Notes: generated from the letters alone by a model not told the origin. DNA of 62,000 nt from Cryptomeria japonica (GCF_030272615.1 NC_081414.1:664607938-664669937), one strand, 5' to 3'. Positions 46,488 through 57,936 are shown, counted from the stretch's first letter. Numbers and translations are program-made.

Positions 46488-47483
46488 CTAAGAACACTAC
46501 AAGGACGGCTTCAATCCATCCGCAGATTCATTGCACAATTGGTTGATAAGTGTCACCCATTTACACACCTGCTACACAAGAACATCCGCTTTCAGTGGGA
46601 TGCCCGATGCCAGCAAGCATTTCAGGCGCTTAAAGACTATCTCATGAATCCACCATTATTGATGCCACCAGATCCAAGTAGACCATTGTTACTTTATATC
46701 TCAGCAACAAGTACAGCATTAGGTGTATTATTGGCACAACATAATGCAGAAGGTAAAGAGTGTGTTGTATACTACATCTCTCGCACACTGGTTGGCTATG
46801 AACTCAATTACACACCTATTGAGCGAGCTTGCCTAGCAGTAATCCTGGCAGCCACTAAATTGTGGCACTATCTATTAACACACAAGGTACAACTCATTGC
46901 AAAGATTGATCCACTCAAGTACTTACTTAGCAAAGCAGCATTGACAGGTCGTTTGGCAAAATGGGTGATGATTCTAAGTGAATTTGACATTGAGTATGTA
47001 GATCGTAAAGCTATCAAAGGTCAAGTTATTGCAGATCAGTTGGCCGATGCACCACTCATAGGCGATCATCCCCTCATTTCCAATTTTCCAGATGAAGAGA
47101 TATTCATGATCACAGAAGTACAACCATGGAAACTATATTTTGATGGTTCATACACTAGGCACGACTCAGGGGCAGGCATTTTGTTTATCACACCTCAAGG
47201 TGATAGCATCCCGAAGTCTTACAGGCTCACATTTCCATGCACAAACAACATAGCAGAGTATGAGGCTTTGATCACAGGACTCAGGCTAGCCATACAATGG
47301 AAATTACAAGAACTACAAGTATATGGCGATTCCCAACTAGTCATTCGACAAGCAACAGATGAGTATCAGACCAAAGATGATAAACTCATGCCATACAAGC
47401 AAATGGTGGACACTCTAAAGACATCATTTACTACTATCACCTTTGAGCAGATACCAAGAGATTAGAATCGAGCTGCTGACGCT
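46488..47483 (+). pseudogene. Element D RNase H plus extra RNase H
   Basis: In frame with RT. The RT-linked RNase H (about 46590-47060) has LLLYISATSTALGVLL, YYISRTL, YTPIERACLAVI and IADQLADAP; its first Asp position reads Ser/Ala, as is common in Tat elements where this copy has degenerated. The extra RNase H (about 47127-47480) keeps LYFDGSYT (Asp), AEYEALITGL (Glu), VYGDSQLVI (Asp) and, after TAG 47463, NRAADAMA (Asp), so all catalytic acids can be read. The TAG fits CAG to TAG. Confidence 0.92.
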
Positions 47484-48878
47484 ATGGCTACCATCGCATC
47501 TCTACTAAATCTTCCACAGAATTCAACACGCTACGAGTTCTTGGTAGAACAACTTTGGATCCCCGCTTATGATATCCCCGAATTTGAAATGATATGTTGC
47601 CTTGTTGGTTCTAAATCCCCATGGTACGGTGAGTTCTACACCTATCTCCGCAATCACACCCTTCCTCCCAACCAATCAAATAACCAACGTAAAACCTTCA
47701 TTCGCCAAACTGCTCGATATACCATTATTGCCGAAACCCTATACCGACGCGGTCTTGATGGTACTCTCCTTCGATGTCTGGAACAAGGTGAGATAACAAA
47801 GGCTTTGGAAGAGGTACATGAAGGAATTTGCGGGACTCACTCAAGTGGTCCATCACTAGCCAAGAAGATCATGCGAGCTGGATACTATTGGCCATCTATG
47901 GAAAAGGATTCCTACTACTTTGTCAGGAAGTGCAAAAAATGTCAAGTTCATGGCGACCTAATACATGCACCAGCTCAAGAACTGCAACCAATCACAACAC
48001 CATGGCCTTTTTGTCAATGGGGTCTTGATCTTGTGGGTAAAATCCATCCATCTTCATCCAATGGCCATAAATTCATTATTACCGCCACCGAATATTTCAC
48101 CAAGTGGATCAAAGCTGTTCCACTTACCCAAGTCACCAGCAAGCAGATCGCCTCATTCATCCTCAACTACATCATCTGCCGGTATGGTGTACCCATGTCC
48201 ATCGTCACAGATAACGGTCTTCCTTTCAAAAATTAGGATGTCCGTGAACTTTGTGAGAAATTTCATATCCAACACCGCTTTTCCACTCCCTATTACCCAC
48301 AAGGCAATGGTCAGGCCGAAGCATCCAATAAAAACATATTAATAATCCTAGAGAAGACAGTCAATGATGCCGGTCGTGATTGGCATGTTCAATTGAATCC
48401 AGCGCTATGGGCATATCGAACTAGCATTCAGACCCCTACAGGTGCAACTCCTTATTCATTGGTCTATGGTGCAGAAGCTATCTTACCTATTGAGGTTGAG
48501 ATACCATCATTATGAGTTTCCTTGCATAATCTCATCGATGATGAAGCCTACAGAGTATCCCGTCTTCGGGACTTAGAGTTACTTGATGAGAAACGACAAG
48601 CTGCATACAATCACCTCAAAGCCTATCAGCAGCGCATGAGTAGAAGCTACAATCACCGAGTTAGATCTCATACATTTGAGGTAGGTGATCTTGTTCTACG
48701 AGAGAATCCTCGCAACCAACCAAACCGAGAACATCAGGGCAAGTTTGAATCAAACTGTCTCGGCCCATATGTTGTCACTGCTGTATTCGGGTCCGGGGCA
48801 TATCAGTTGGCTACATCAGACGGAGAACCGCTCGCAGATCCAATCAATAGCATGCACCTCAAATGGTTTTATACCTAA
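47484..48878 (+). pseudogene. Element D integrase
   Basis: Zinc-binding domain with HEGICGTHSSG and CKKCQVHG (about 47817-47953), then the catalytic core with WGLDLVG (Asp), IVTDNGLPF (Asp) and YYPQGNGQAEASNK (Glu), and a C-terminal barrel with FEVGDLVLR, GPYVV and LKWFY, ending at TAA 48876. There is no chromodomain, as usual for Tat. TAG 48234 and TGA 48513 split it; both fit single C-to-T changes. The frame is the same throughout. Confidence 0.94.
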
Positions 48879-51300
48879 GGTGTATAGAGCATCAGGCTCC
48901 CCTACATATCAGAAAATATCAAAAACATTCAGAAAATGTCCTAAAGAAAATACAAAACCATTCAAAACAAAAAAAAGTAAAGAAAAATCATGCATCCAAA
49001 CGGTGAACAACCACTCCGGTGGCACCTTGGGTAAGTGCGATGGTGAAAACCTGGCAAATAGGCACCACTCGTAAGGGCTATGGCTCCATTATCTTTTCAG
49101 ACTTATTGCGATCACATTTACTTCATACATACATCCATCCATCCAAAGCCATGGCTTGTTATTCATCTGTCATTAAGAAAGTACTCCATGCGTCTAGCAT
49201 CCCACCTTTTCATAGTCGGGTCTAAAAACTGGGGGCAATACCCTTAACCTATTGATGGAAGTGGATTCTACATTGTCTTATGTGTCATTACGCTCTTCAT
49301 TCAGGCAATCATCAAAAATATCAAAAACATTCAAAAATGTCCCAGAAAATATCAAAAACATTCACAAACAATACAAAATCCAAAAACATTCAAAAATGAC
49401 TCACAAAATCCAAAAACATTCAAAAATGATTCACAAAATCCAAAAATATCGGAAAAACCATCAAGAATCACCCAAGAACATGACAACACCTTGTACATAT
49501 TCATCCGATCAGATACAAAACAAACATTGACAAAATACTCACACAAATGACCACTTATCACTCGACCAACACAATCAACATCTACAATCCAAACTGTCTT
49601 AAACAAGGATGTGTCCTTCCTTACCAAAACAAAGACAAAAGTGATGTTTTCTTTGACAAGAAAATTATGTTAAGCTATCAAATGCTTGGTTGATTCGTGA
49701 GTAATTCATTTGTTTATCTGTATCGGGATCTTTCAGCATTGTTTTGTATCGTTTGCGCATTACTTCCGATGAAGTTCTGGGGCATGCACTAATGGTGTCT
49801 ACGTGGGAAGTTCACTAAGCTATGTGATCATAGGCAAAAACACAATCATAGATCACTACGGCTTGCTGACTACAGCGTATACCTCGACCATATGAGCATG
49901 AACCATTACCAAGGATCCATATTCTTTATTCTTTATGTATATATTGTTTGTTTGCAGGTACAATTCTCTTTCTTTGGTTCCTCCTACCTCATCCAAACTG
50001 GATAAAGGTTTTATCTCTTAGTATGGTATGCACTTGTCTCAGGATATGATCAGCCTAAGATCAAGGAGGACGTTCCAAGTCATGCATGAAAGGAGATAAT
50101 CCTTATCTGTTCCGCAAGCAATACTCAGGTCAACTTGATCCATTATATCAAGTTGCTTGTATTAACTTGCTATATAAAAATCCATGTAAGAAATACTCTG
50201 GTCATCTTGAATCTTTATGTCAAGTTGCTTGTATTTTCTTACAACATTTTAAAGCTCAATGATGAAAAATAAAGCACCATGGATCGTCATTCCATCTCAT
50301 TTGTATATATTGCATTTCGTTGCATTCCACCCATCCATACATTCATAATAGCTGCATATCATGCATACGTAGTCATAATAATGCATACTCTATTTTACTC
50401 ATCTTCTTCCATAGGACTCGATCCTAGTCCTCCATATCTTCTATCTAACATCAAATCCCCCCTCACCCTCCCTATCTTGATCATCAACATCATCCTAATC
50501 CCTTCATCGCTTCCCATCCTCACTCATCCACAAAATTAAGCCAGTTACTCTATCTACACAGATACATCGACTCCCACACACCTAGACTATCAATAGATAC
50601 TCTGATCAAGTATCTTCGGGTCTCAACAGGTAATCGATTATGGTAATCCTAGACTACATCAGCCATTTATCACAATGACCTAGTCTCAACGGGGCTGCTA
50701 TGATTCACCACAATCATCCATCACACGCACACACTATCAATTGATCAACCAATCAAACACAATCCAACGGACAATTACATCAATTATCTACGTCTCAACG
50801 AGTATTTTGCTTCATATACCTTGACTTCATCGAGCAATTACATCAATTGTCTAAGTCACCATCAGGTCACTTTGATTCACTTACTCATACTTTATCATGT
50901 CCAAGCGACCAACTGACATCAACTGTCACGCTTTGACTTGACCGGGGCAATTAAACCGATTGCACTAGATTGTCCAACCAATTTTGATCAATTGTATAGC
51001 ATCAATCAAAACCCCACACTACATCTGCTATGTATCTCTTGCATGACCTCAGGGTACTCGCTGGCTTGTTGTTTCTTCATATTCACTCCATTTTCTCTCA
51101 TTCTTTCATCATTAGTTCTAATTTCTTCTATTCTACCTCCCCTCCACTTTTCATTCTTTTTCGAGAGATCACCTGATTTTTCAAAAAAATTCGGCCCATC
51201 CCTCGAGGGGGCATACCACCCATTAAATTTACATTTTATGGGGCATTTCTTCACACCTATTTTTCTTTCTTTGAAACGACGCGATAAACCGCACCGTCTC
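48879..51300 (+). other. Element D 3' region
   Basis: 2.4 kb of non-coding sequence between integrase and the polypurine tract, a known Tat trait. It holds 30-bp repeats at 49310-49450, an 80-bp direct duplication at 50122-50250 (AATACTC.GGTCA, TCAAGTTGCTTGTATT), and degenerate relatives of ACATCAATTGTCTA...GTCTCAACG between 50600 and 50970. Open frames of 80-130 codons have no recognisable domain. Confidence 0.7.
49310..49450. repeat. 30-bp tandem repeats in the element D 3' region
   Basis: Units such as AAAATCCAAAAACATTCAAA start about every 30 bp from about 49370, with diverged relatives (ATATCAAAAACATTC) upstream. Confidence 0.82.
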
Positions 51301-51313
51301 AAAGAGGGGCAAA
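51301..51313 (+). other. Element D polypurine tract
   Basis: AAAGAGGGGCAAA, directly before the TG of the 3' LTR. Confidence 0.85.
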
Positions 51314-53041
51314 TGTAGTCACATAAATCTGTCCACTTAATTAAATGAATACTTAGTATTTATTTGATTATTTAACCATCAATTAATAATTAATTAAATT
51401 AATATATTTAATTAATTCATCTTAACCCTCTTCTCCTATTAATTAAATAAATTATTCAATTTATTTGATTTAATTCACTTAACCAAATTCAGACCATTAA
51501 TTAAATAAATAAATCATATTTATTTAATTAAATCTTCTCTCACATTTAAATAAATTAATATTTATTTAAAACCCCCAAAATCCCACCTCTCACATTTAAA
51601 TAAATAAATAATTTATTTAAATCACCTTTATCCTCCACCCACTTGTATTTTCCTACAAAAGCAAGTTGCACAACTATTTTAAATAAATTATTTATTTAAA
51701 ATCCTATTTATCCTCACCCACTTGAAACCTTTAATGGTTTCTCTTAAAGTATTCAAACTTGATGGCTTTAAAGTCTTCAAACTTGATGGCTTCCTTCTAT
51801 AGTCTTCTTAAGACTTTAATGGTTTTCCTTAAAGTCTTCAAGCCTTTAATGGTTCCCCTCAAAGTCTTCAAGCATTTTAATGCTTTATCTTCCTTTTTCT
51901 CATTTAAATAAATTAATATTTATTTGAATATTTATCCAAATACAACTTGCACACATTTATTGAAATAAATGAATTTTTATTTTAATAAAATCTTATTTTC
52001 CCTCACCCACCAAATCCACTTGCAAAATCTAATCCCCTTCTAGATTCTTCTAACCCCTTCCTAATTAGCTTAATCCATCCCCTAATTATTGTCACATTCC
52101 TAAGCAAAATGGAGTCACTTCTCAAAGCCTAAAAGTCTTGGATAACCTTTGAAAGCTTCCAACCTTCAACCACTAAATGGCTCAAAGTCTTTGATAACCA
52201 TTGAAGGCTTTCAACCTTCAACCACTTAATCCCCAAAGTCTCCAATAACCATTAATGGTTACCTCAAACCCTCCCACATGGTTAAAACATTTGTTTTGAC
52301 TCAACCTCTACCCAACCCAAGGGTCTCATCAAGCCTTTAATGCTTTGACCATGATTATCTCTTAATCATTTGCACAAAGGTTTATCCTTGCATTAACTCC
52401 TAATCCAGTGGGTAATCCTAATTTAGACTTGACCCTTACCTTCTAGATAACCATGAGGTCTTCTCAGGCCTTTAATGCCTCCAACCTCTTCTCTCAACCC
52501 AATCCTATGTTGACACTTGTCACCATTTTATTGGTGCCAATTGTGCACATGGATCCCCAACTTTCAAACTTGGCCCTTGATTAAACCATTCAATCTTAAC
52601 CCTTCATTTCCCCATTTCTTCTATAAATAGAACCCTTCTCCTCAAGCAAAAGAGAAGCATTTTAGAGTATTGTTGTTATATTGGCATTAGCATAGAGCTT
52701 TTTCATAGCATCATTATCTACTCTTGCATAGTATTTGCTTATCATATTCAACCATCTTGAATCTCCATATGGCATCCATGGCTAGTGCTAAAAGCTGAGA
52801 GCTACACTCATTTGGGACTTGGAGAGGAGAGAAACAAGGGAGAAGCATCAAAAGGCATCATGGAAGCATCTTAGGGAGGCTCTTCTCCTTTCTTTTATTT
52901 TGTTAAACTTCTTTCATGCTTTTTGAAATCTCTCTTGATATGTTTGGAATGGTTTTTAGTTCTTTGTTTTGTTTTTATGGTTGAAACTAACTTATTAACA
53001 TTGAACTTTGTTGTTGCCTTGTCCCCATTTCCATGACATCA
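51314..53041 (+). repeat. Element D 3' LTR
   Basis: 1728 bp; differs from the 5' LTR at 52461, 52681 and 52714 (T here, C in the 5' copy) with no indel. TATAAATA is at 52622-52629. GTAAT follows as the right target-site duplication. Confidence 0.96.
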
Positions 53042-53381
53042 GTAATTACTCATCATATCTTCAAATATGATCGGTTCTAGCTCCAAAAGTGTATCTACAA
53101 AAATGGTGAAGAGCTTGCATTTTCTTCCTTCTTTTGCATTTGGGTTCATTTGCTTTGACACAATTTAGTGAGGTGAGCTTCTTTTTTATAAGATTGTAGA
53201 ACAACAGTTAGGAGTGTTGAGTTCTTCCAGCACAACTGATAAAATCTGCAAACAAAATTTGCCCATTGGGGGATTCCACAAAGAAAAAATGATTAGGGAT
53301 ATCCCTTAAACAAAGATTAAGGATAATTGTTAACTTATTTTGTATTCTTAACCAATTTAGAAGAAGAAAGTTAGGAACTGA

Positions 53382-53651
53382 CTACTTATGATGGAAAGAT
53401 TTTGGAGAAAAATGAGCCCAAGGCATTGGAACCTCCACAATTATATCCATACATTCACCAGATTGCTTATCTACGTGTTTCATTTTTCCAAGATCTACAC
53501 TAAATTGGGTATCAATGTCGACAACCAATTTTCCTTTCATCTGTGCAAGAGCTCCAATGATTTGTTTGGCCATTCGAGAAGAATATTGCTACACGTTTCC
53601 TTGTTTGTCATGGTAATGCACCCATGGCTCAACTTTAGACTCTTCTTCTTC
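53382..53651 (-). pseudogene. Exon-like piece, WWE-like, of a minus-strand gene
   Basis: On the minus strand an acceptor GAATAG (53652-53657) precedes an open frame: EEEESKVEPWVHYHDKQGNV, a TAG, then QYSSRMAKQIIGALAQMKG and FSVDLGKMKHVDKQSGE, to a TAG at 53382. Spacing of W-x-x-Y, an Ile-x-x-Ala helix and Asp-Leu-x-x-Met-x-x-x-x-x-x-x-Gly resembles a WWE domain, known in ubiquitin and ADP-ribose pathway proteins. The assignment is tentative. The internal TAG could be a changed Trp codon, which would make this gene damaged independently of element D. Confidence 0.38.
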
Positions 53652-53736
53652 CTATTCAATGCACAAACACATTATTCATCAGTGTATTTTCTCACATGAT
53701 AAAAATCAAAGAGAAAGTTAGCAAAAAAAATTGTAC

Positions 53737-54165
53737 CTGTGAGCTTTCATAGACACTCTCTGTCGTTTTATCTTTCGAAGATGATTTATCATGTTCAACC
53801 AGATGAATGTCTCTCCTATACCTTGACGTTACATTATATTGTTGCATTGCAATCAGGTCTGTCATGGTGGTCACCATTTGGATGAACAACAGACCTAATA
53901 ATCCCAAGATCCACAGTTTGAGCTCTAGAGGCTATGCTTTCCTTGATAGACTTAGCATTGGAATCTTGGTATAAAACCCACTGTGCATCATCCCTCCACC
54001 ACACTCCTCTTGTAGTGGGCTTTGGGAAATATTTTGTAATGCACATATTTTGTTTCTAATTTTTTCCCCTACAATTCTCAGAAAACCAAGAGTTGCACGA
54101 CGAAGTGGTTTCCAACTCATGGTCTGGGTGACAATTTTTAGGCATACCAAGGCAATCAATTCCAT
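53737..54165 (-). pseudogene. Exon-like piece upstream in the same minus-strand gene
   Basis: Minus-strand sequence with an 85-bp putative intron (53652-53736, GTACAA donor, GAATAG acceptor) to the next piece. One frame (54046-53834) reads RGVWWRDDAQWVLYQDSNAK and ASRAQTVDLG, again with WWE-like W and Y spacing; another frame (to 53737) reads VEHDKSSSKDKTTESVYESS up to the donor. That two frames are needed points to an indel or a misjudged exon border. A start at 54165 (ATG) is possible but unsupported. Product not identified. Confidence 0.33.
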
Positions 54166-54803
54166 TGTATTTAATTGTCTTATTAGCTTATGAAATAAGA
54201 TTGATTGATATGATACGATTTAATTGATTGATATGCTCTCAAATAGATATTCTCACATTTTTGTAGTCATGCCAAATAAATATTCTCACTTTTTTGTAGT
54301 CACGTCAAATTAATAAGAGTTCTTAAAAGATATGTGTACAGATATTTTATTAATGGTAATTAAACTTTAAAGGAAGAAATTTTAGTAGATTTGATGTTTG
54401 ATTTAAAGCATGAGCATACAAAATTAAAAGTAGGTTGTGGTAACTCTGCTGAAGAAAAGTTAATGTTTGTTTGCAAGACAGACAGAGATGATTGAATCAT
54501 TTATTTCAGTTTATAACCATCAATCACATCTTGGTGTGCAATGGGTATGCCAAATAATTGTGAAGTTCAATTCTAAGGATAAATCTTGGTGTATTTTTTT
54601 TTATATGTTTGTGTAGTGCATGAGGTCAATTGACACATCATTTAGAAAATGATGTTGTATGTGCAAAAAATATCTTTGTGAAGTAATAGCTTCAAATAAA
54701 CTATGCATCCACTTATATATGTCCAAACAATACTAAAACAAAACCTTAGAACTAGGATGACAATGAAGCTTCGCTACTAATAGGCTCATGTTATATAATT
54801 TGC
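54166..54803. other. AT-rich DNA, nothing recognised
   Basis: No ORF, no repeat and no motif that I can support. It may include the promoter side of the minus-strand gene candidate. Confidence 0.5.
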
Positions 54804-56081
54804 AATAGAGAGGGATGAGAGTGAGAGAGATATATATATTGAAATAATAAGAGATAAAGGGGGGAGATTGATAGAGAGGGAGGGGTAAAGAGATAGAGAT
54901 AAAGATGGAGATAGAGATTGAGGTGGAGAAGTGGAAGGAGAGGGAGACAAGATAGAATAGATAAATATATATAGAGAGAGAGAGAGGGTGAGATAAAAAG
55001 ATACATATAGAGATAGGAAGTGATATAGAGAGAGGTAGAGAGAGGGAGAAATATGGGGGTATAGAGAGACATAGAGATAATTAGATTGAGATAGAGGAAT
55101 AAATGGAAGGAGAAATATAGAGAAATATATATAGAGAAGCAAATAGATAGAGATATAGAGGTCTAGGAAGAGGGAGAGCTAAAGATAGAGAGAGATATGG
55201 AAATAAGATATAGAGAGATATAGAGGAAGAGGGAGAGGGATATATGAAGAAAGATATATAGAGGGTGAGATAAATTGATAAATAGATATATAGAGGGGGA
55301 AAGGGAGAGAGACAAATAGAAAGATAGAGAAACAAAGAGAAGTATAGATGGACAAATAAAGATGGAAAGAGGGAAGATAGAGAAGGGGGAGAAATGTAGG
55401 TAGATAAAGGGGAGAGAGGGTGGGAGAGAGAGATAAATAGAGGAGGGAGAAAGAGAACATGAATGGGATAGAGAGAGAGATAGAGATAAGAGGGGGAGAG
55501 AGGGATAGAGAGAAGAAGAGGGTGCAGGGAGGGAGTGATAGATCAATATATAGAGGGAGAAGGAGAGGGATAAATTTAGATAGATGGTGATATAAAGATG
55601 GAGAGAATATAAGTGAAGGGGGGGGGGGGGGGGGGGAACACAGATAGGCAACTCAATAATATTGACCTTAGAGAGAGATTGATATAGATAGAGGAAGATA
55701 TAAATAGTTAGAGGGATAGGGAGAGAGGCTAATATAGATAGAAGGGGATATACAAAATCAGAGGGATAGGGGGAGAGAGAGATATAGAGTAACAGAGATT
55801 GAGTGAATAGAAGAGAGAAGTAGAGATAATGATATATATAGATGAAGGATGAGAGGGAGAGGGATAAATATAGAGATAAAGATAAAGGGTAATAGTGAGA
55901 AAGAAAAGAAAATAAAGAGAGGTATAGAGGGATAGAGAGATAGAGATAGGGAGGGATAAATAAGGATATTGTGTGTATATAACTGAGAAATATGGAGAGA
56001 GAGATAGAGAGGGAGGGAGAAGAATAGAGGATAATAAGGAGAGGAATGGGGAGAGAAGGAGAGAGAGGGAGAGAGAGGGTT
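54804..56081. repeat. Purine-rich GA/GATA low-complexity tract
   Basis: About 1.28 kb made almost entirely of A and G with interspersed T, in units such as GAGAGA, GATAGA and GAGATATA. The strand asymmetry is extreme for this length. Minus-strand frames of up to 162 codons rich in Ser, Leu, Tyr and Pro are translations of the repeat. Confidence 0.95.
55618..55636 (+). repeat. Run of 19 G
   Basis: Nineteen consecutive G inside the GA tract. Such a run can form quadruplexes and is prone to length error in sequencing, so its exact size is uncertain. Confidence 0.9.
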
Positions 56082-56152
56082 CAAGTCAATCTATTGTATT
56101 GCTATCAGGATTCAACATTTGAACCTTGATAGCAATATCATAGTTTGACTTG
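56082..56152. repeat. 34-bp-arm hairpin
   Basis: Left arm 56082-56115 and right arm 56119-56152 are inverted copies with about 85% pairing, separated by CAT. The right arm is also the start of the 63-bp direct repeat described next. Confidence 0.88.
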
Positions 56153-56539
56153 ATGTGGAAAATACCTCCTACTTATCAATTTATGAGATAAAGGGGCTCG
56201 ATAATGAATGGTTCATAAGGCACAACACTTGATAAAGGTTTTGAAAATGGGTTGCAAGCTAAGTGTGTTTAACCTTGGAGGGAACTCGGTGGTTAAGCAC
56301 ACTTGAGTTGGAGTAGTACTGGGATGGGTGACCTCCCAGGAAGGCCCAATGCTTCACCCCTCTGAGCATCACCTAGATGAGTGCTAAGTGGACCTTTAAT
56401 TCTCATGAGAGATGGGTTCTTGTGAACCACTACTCATGAAACATGGGTCAATGAGTTTAACTCAAAAACTACACAGTTGAACCTTGATAGCAATATCATA
56501 GTTTGACTTGTTGTGGAAAATACCTCCTACTTATCAATT
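56119..56539. repeat. 63-bp direct repeats flanking a 5S-derived block
   Basis: Copies at 56119-56181 and 56477-56539 differ at one base (A or T after GACTTG). The offset is 358 bp. Between them lies the 5S-like block. The arrangement could be a very short terminal-repeat element, two units of a tandem repeat, or the end of a Cassandra-like TRIM. Confidence 0.8.
56249..56361 (+). pseudogene. 5S rRNA-derived sequence
   Basis: 113 bp aligning with plant 5S rRNA from GGGTTGC to CACCCCT. The 3' two thirds are well kept: GGTTAAGCACAC (box A region, about 56291-56302), GAGTAGTACTGGGATGGGTG and ACCTCCCAGGAAGG (box C, about 56321-56344). The first 30 bases are poorly conserved and several stem positions differ, so it is not a normal 5S gene. 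Cassandra TRIM elements carry such 5S sequence in their LTRs and some SINEs are 5S-derived; either could be the source. Confidence 0.85.
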
Positions 56540-56544
56540 AAAAT

Positions 56545-57835
56545 TGTAGACACCTAAAAATGTCTCATTGATCATGTACTAATTATTCCTCTAATTCGTT
56601 AAATAATTCTTTAATTATTTGAGTTAATTAATCATATTCTTCTAATTTCATATTTCCTCATAATCTTACTAATTTTTCTATTTCTATCATCATTTAATCA
56701 TTTTAACCATTTTCTAAATATTAATTAAATATTTATTATTTAATTAATTCTGATTAATTCCCCAATTTAAATAATCTTTATTATTTAAATAAATTACTAA
56801 TTATTCAATTTATATCTCTAATCATCTAATCATTCAACCCTTTCCTAAATATTAATTAAATATTTATTATTTAATTAATTATGATTTAATTCCTTTAATT
56901 CAAATAATCTTTATTATTTAAATTAAATTCTATTTCTAAATAATTAAATAGTTTCTTTAAATTATTTAATTAACTAATTAATTCTTCCAATTCCAAATCC
57001 CCAAATTCTAATTTCATTTAATTTTATTAATTCTTCTAATTTCATTTAATTTCATATTTCTTCTAATTTCTTCCAAATTTCAAATACATGTGCATGATTT
57101 CAAAAATCAAATTGCAAATCAAAGTCAAGTTCTAAATATATTCAAATACTAAATTGAATTAAAATAAATTTAATTATTTGAATTAAATCTCATGCAAAGA
57201 TTAAATTAAAAATCTAAGTTAAAGTGCAAGCACATGCTAAATTAATTAATTCAATCAATTAATTAATTAAATCATTTATCTCTCCAATCTCTATTTCCAT
57301 CTTCTAGTTAGCTTTTTCTAAATTAAGCTTTCTTTGTCATCTTTTTTATTTCCTCCAATCATTCTTTTCTTCCTTTAGTTAGTTTTTTCTCAATCAGTTG
57401 GCTCAATTAATCTATTCAATCTATTGAGTTTCACTTCTACAATCAGTAGTTCAACTATCAATTTTCATGTGATCTCACCTGAGTTCCACCTCTTGATCAA
57501 TCTGTTCCACCTTTCAATCAATCTTCTCCAAAAATCTATAAATCACACATTCAATCCTCACAATTCCTCTGAATCATGAACTTCAAATCTTTGTGTCACT
57601 TGTAGGTTATCAGCGCAATATCTGAGAGCCATCATACCATAGAGAAGAGAAGAGCAATGGAAGCTATATGCAATCTTGGAATAGGGAGTTTGATTTGAAT
57701 GATTTTAATTCCTATTTGTTTGATATTGTGTTATTTCATTGTCTTGTTTGTTAGGATTCTTTGATTAGATAGGGACTCGTGATTTCCCTTTATTTCTAAT
57801 TGATGTTTTGAATAAGATGAATTTTATAGATGACA
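56545..57835 (+). repeat. Element E 5' LTR
   Basis: TGTAGACACC to TAGATGACA, 1291 bp. The first 18 bases match the start of the solo LTR in element B. A 131-bp tandem duplication (CTAAATATTAATTAAATATT at 56714 and 56845) carries AT-rich palindromes. A TATAAA box lies at 57537-57542. The right end is set by the PBS four bases downstream. Confidence 0.85.
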
Positions 57836-57838
57836 TTT

Positions 57839-57854
57839 TGGTGAACCCGACGTG
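57839..57854 (+). other. Element E primer-binding site
   Basis: TGGTGAACCCGACGTG, identical to the site at 38599-38614 and placed just after the LTR. Confidence 0.75.
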
Positions 57855-57936
57855 AATCAACAACTAATTTCCCTTCTTTGTTCTTTGTTCTTCTTTTTTT
57901 ATAAATTTTGCACAAATTTCAAGAACAGATCTTCTG

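Larger units (their letters stand above)
36869..53041 (+). mobile_element. Element D: young Tat-type Ty3 retrotransposon
   Basis: 16,173 bp, flanked by the target-site duplication GTAAT (36864-36868 and 53042-53046). LTRs are both 1728 bp and differ at only three positions, each C in the 5' copy and T in the 3' copy. Internal order is PBS, 2.7-kb leader, gag, protease, G-patch, long linker, RT, RNase H, extra RNase H, integrase, 2.4-kb 3' region, polypurine tract. An extra RNase H after RT-RH marks the Tat lineage. Gag is intact; pol has six stops, two single-base frame changes and a 278-bp duplication, so this copy would need proteins in trans to move. Confidence 0.96.

Noticed and set aside
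51006-51318. Overlapping ORFs of 98 and 126 codons near the element D polypurine tract
   Set aside because: Opposite-strand overlaps in the 3' non-coding region with no domain; the plus frame simply runs into the polypurine tract and LTR.
54786-56084. Minus-strand ORFs of 84-162 codons in the GA tract
   Set aside because: They are low-complexity Ser/Leu/Tyr/Pro strings produced by translating a GA/GATA repeat.
56249-56361. Functional 5S rRNA gene
   Set aside because: The 5' third does not match and several stem positions differ; it is a single diverged block rather than an array unit.
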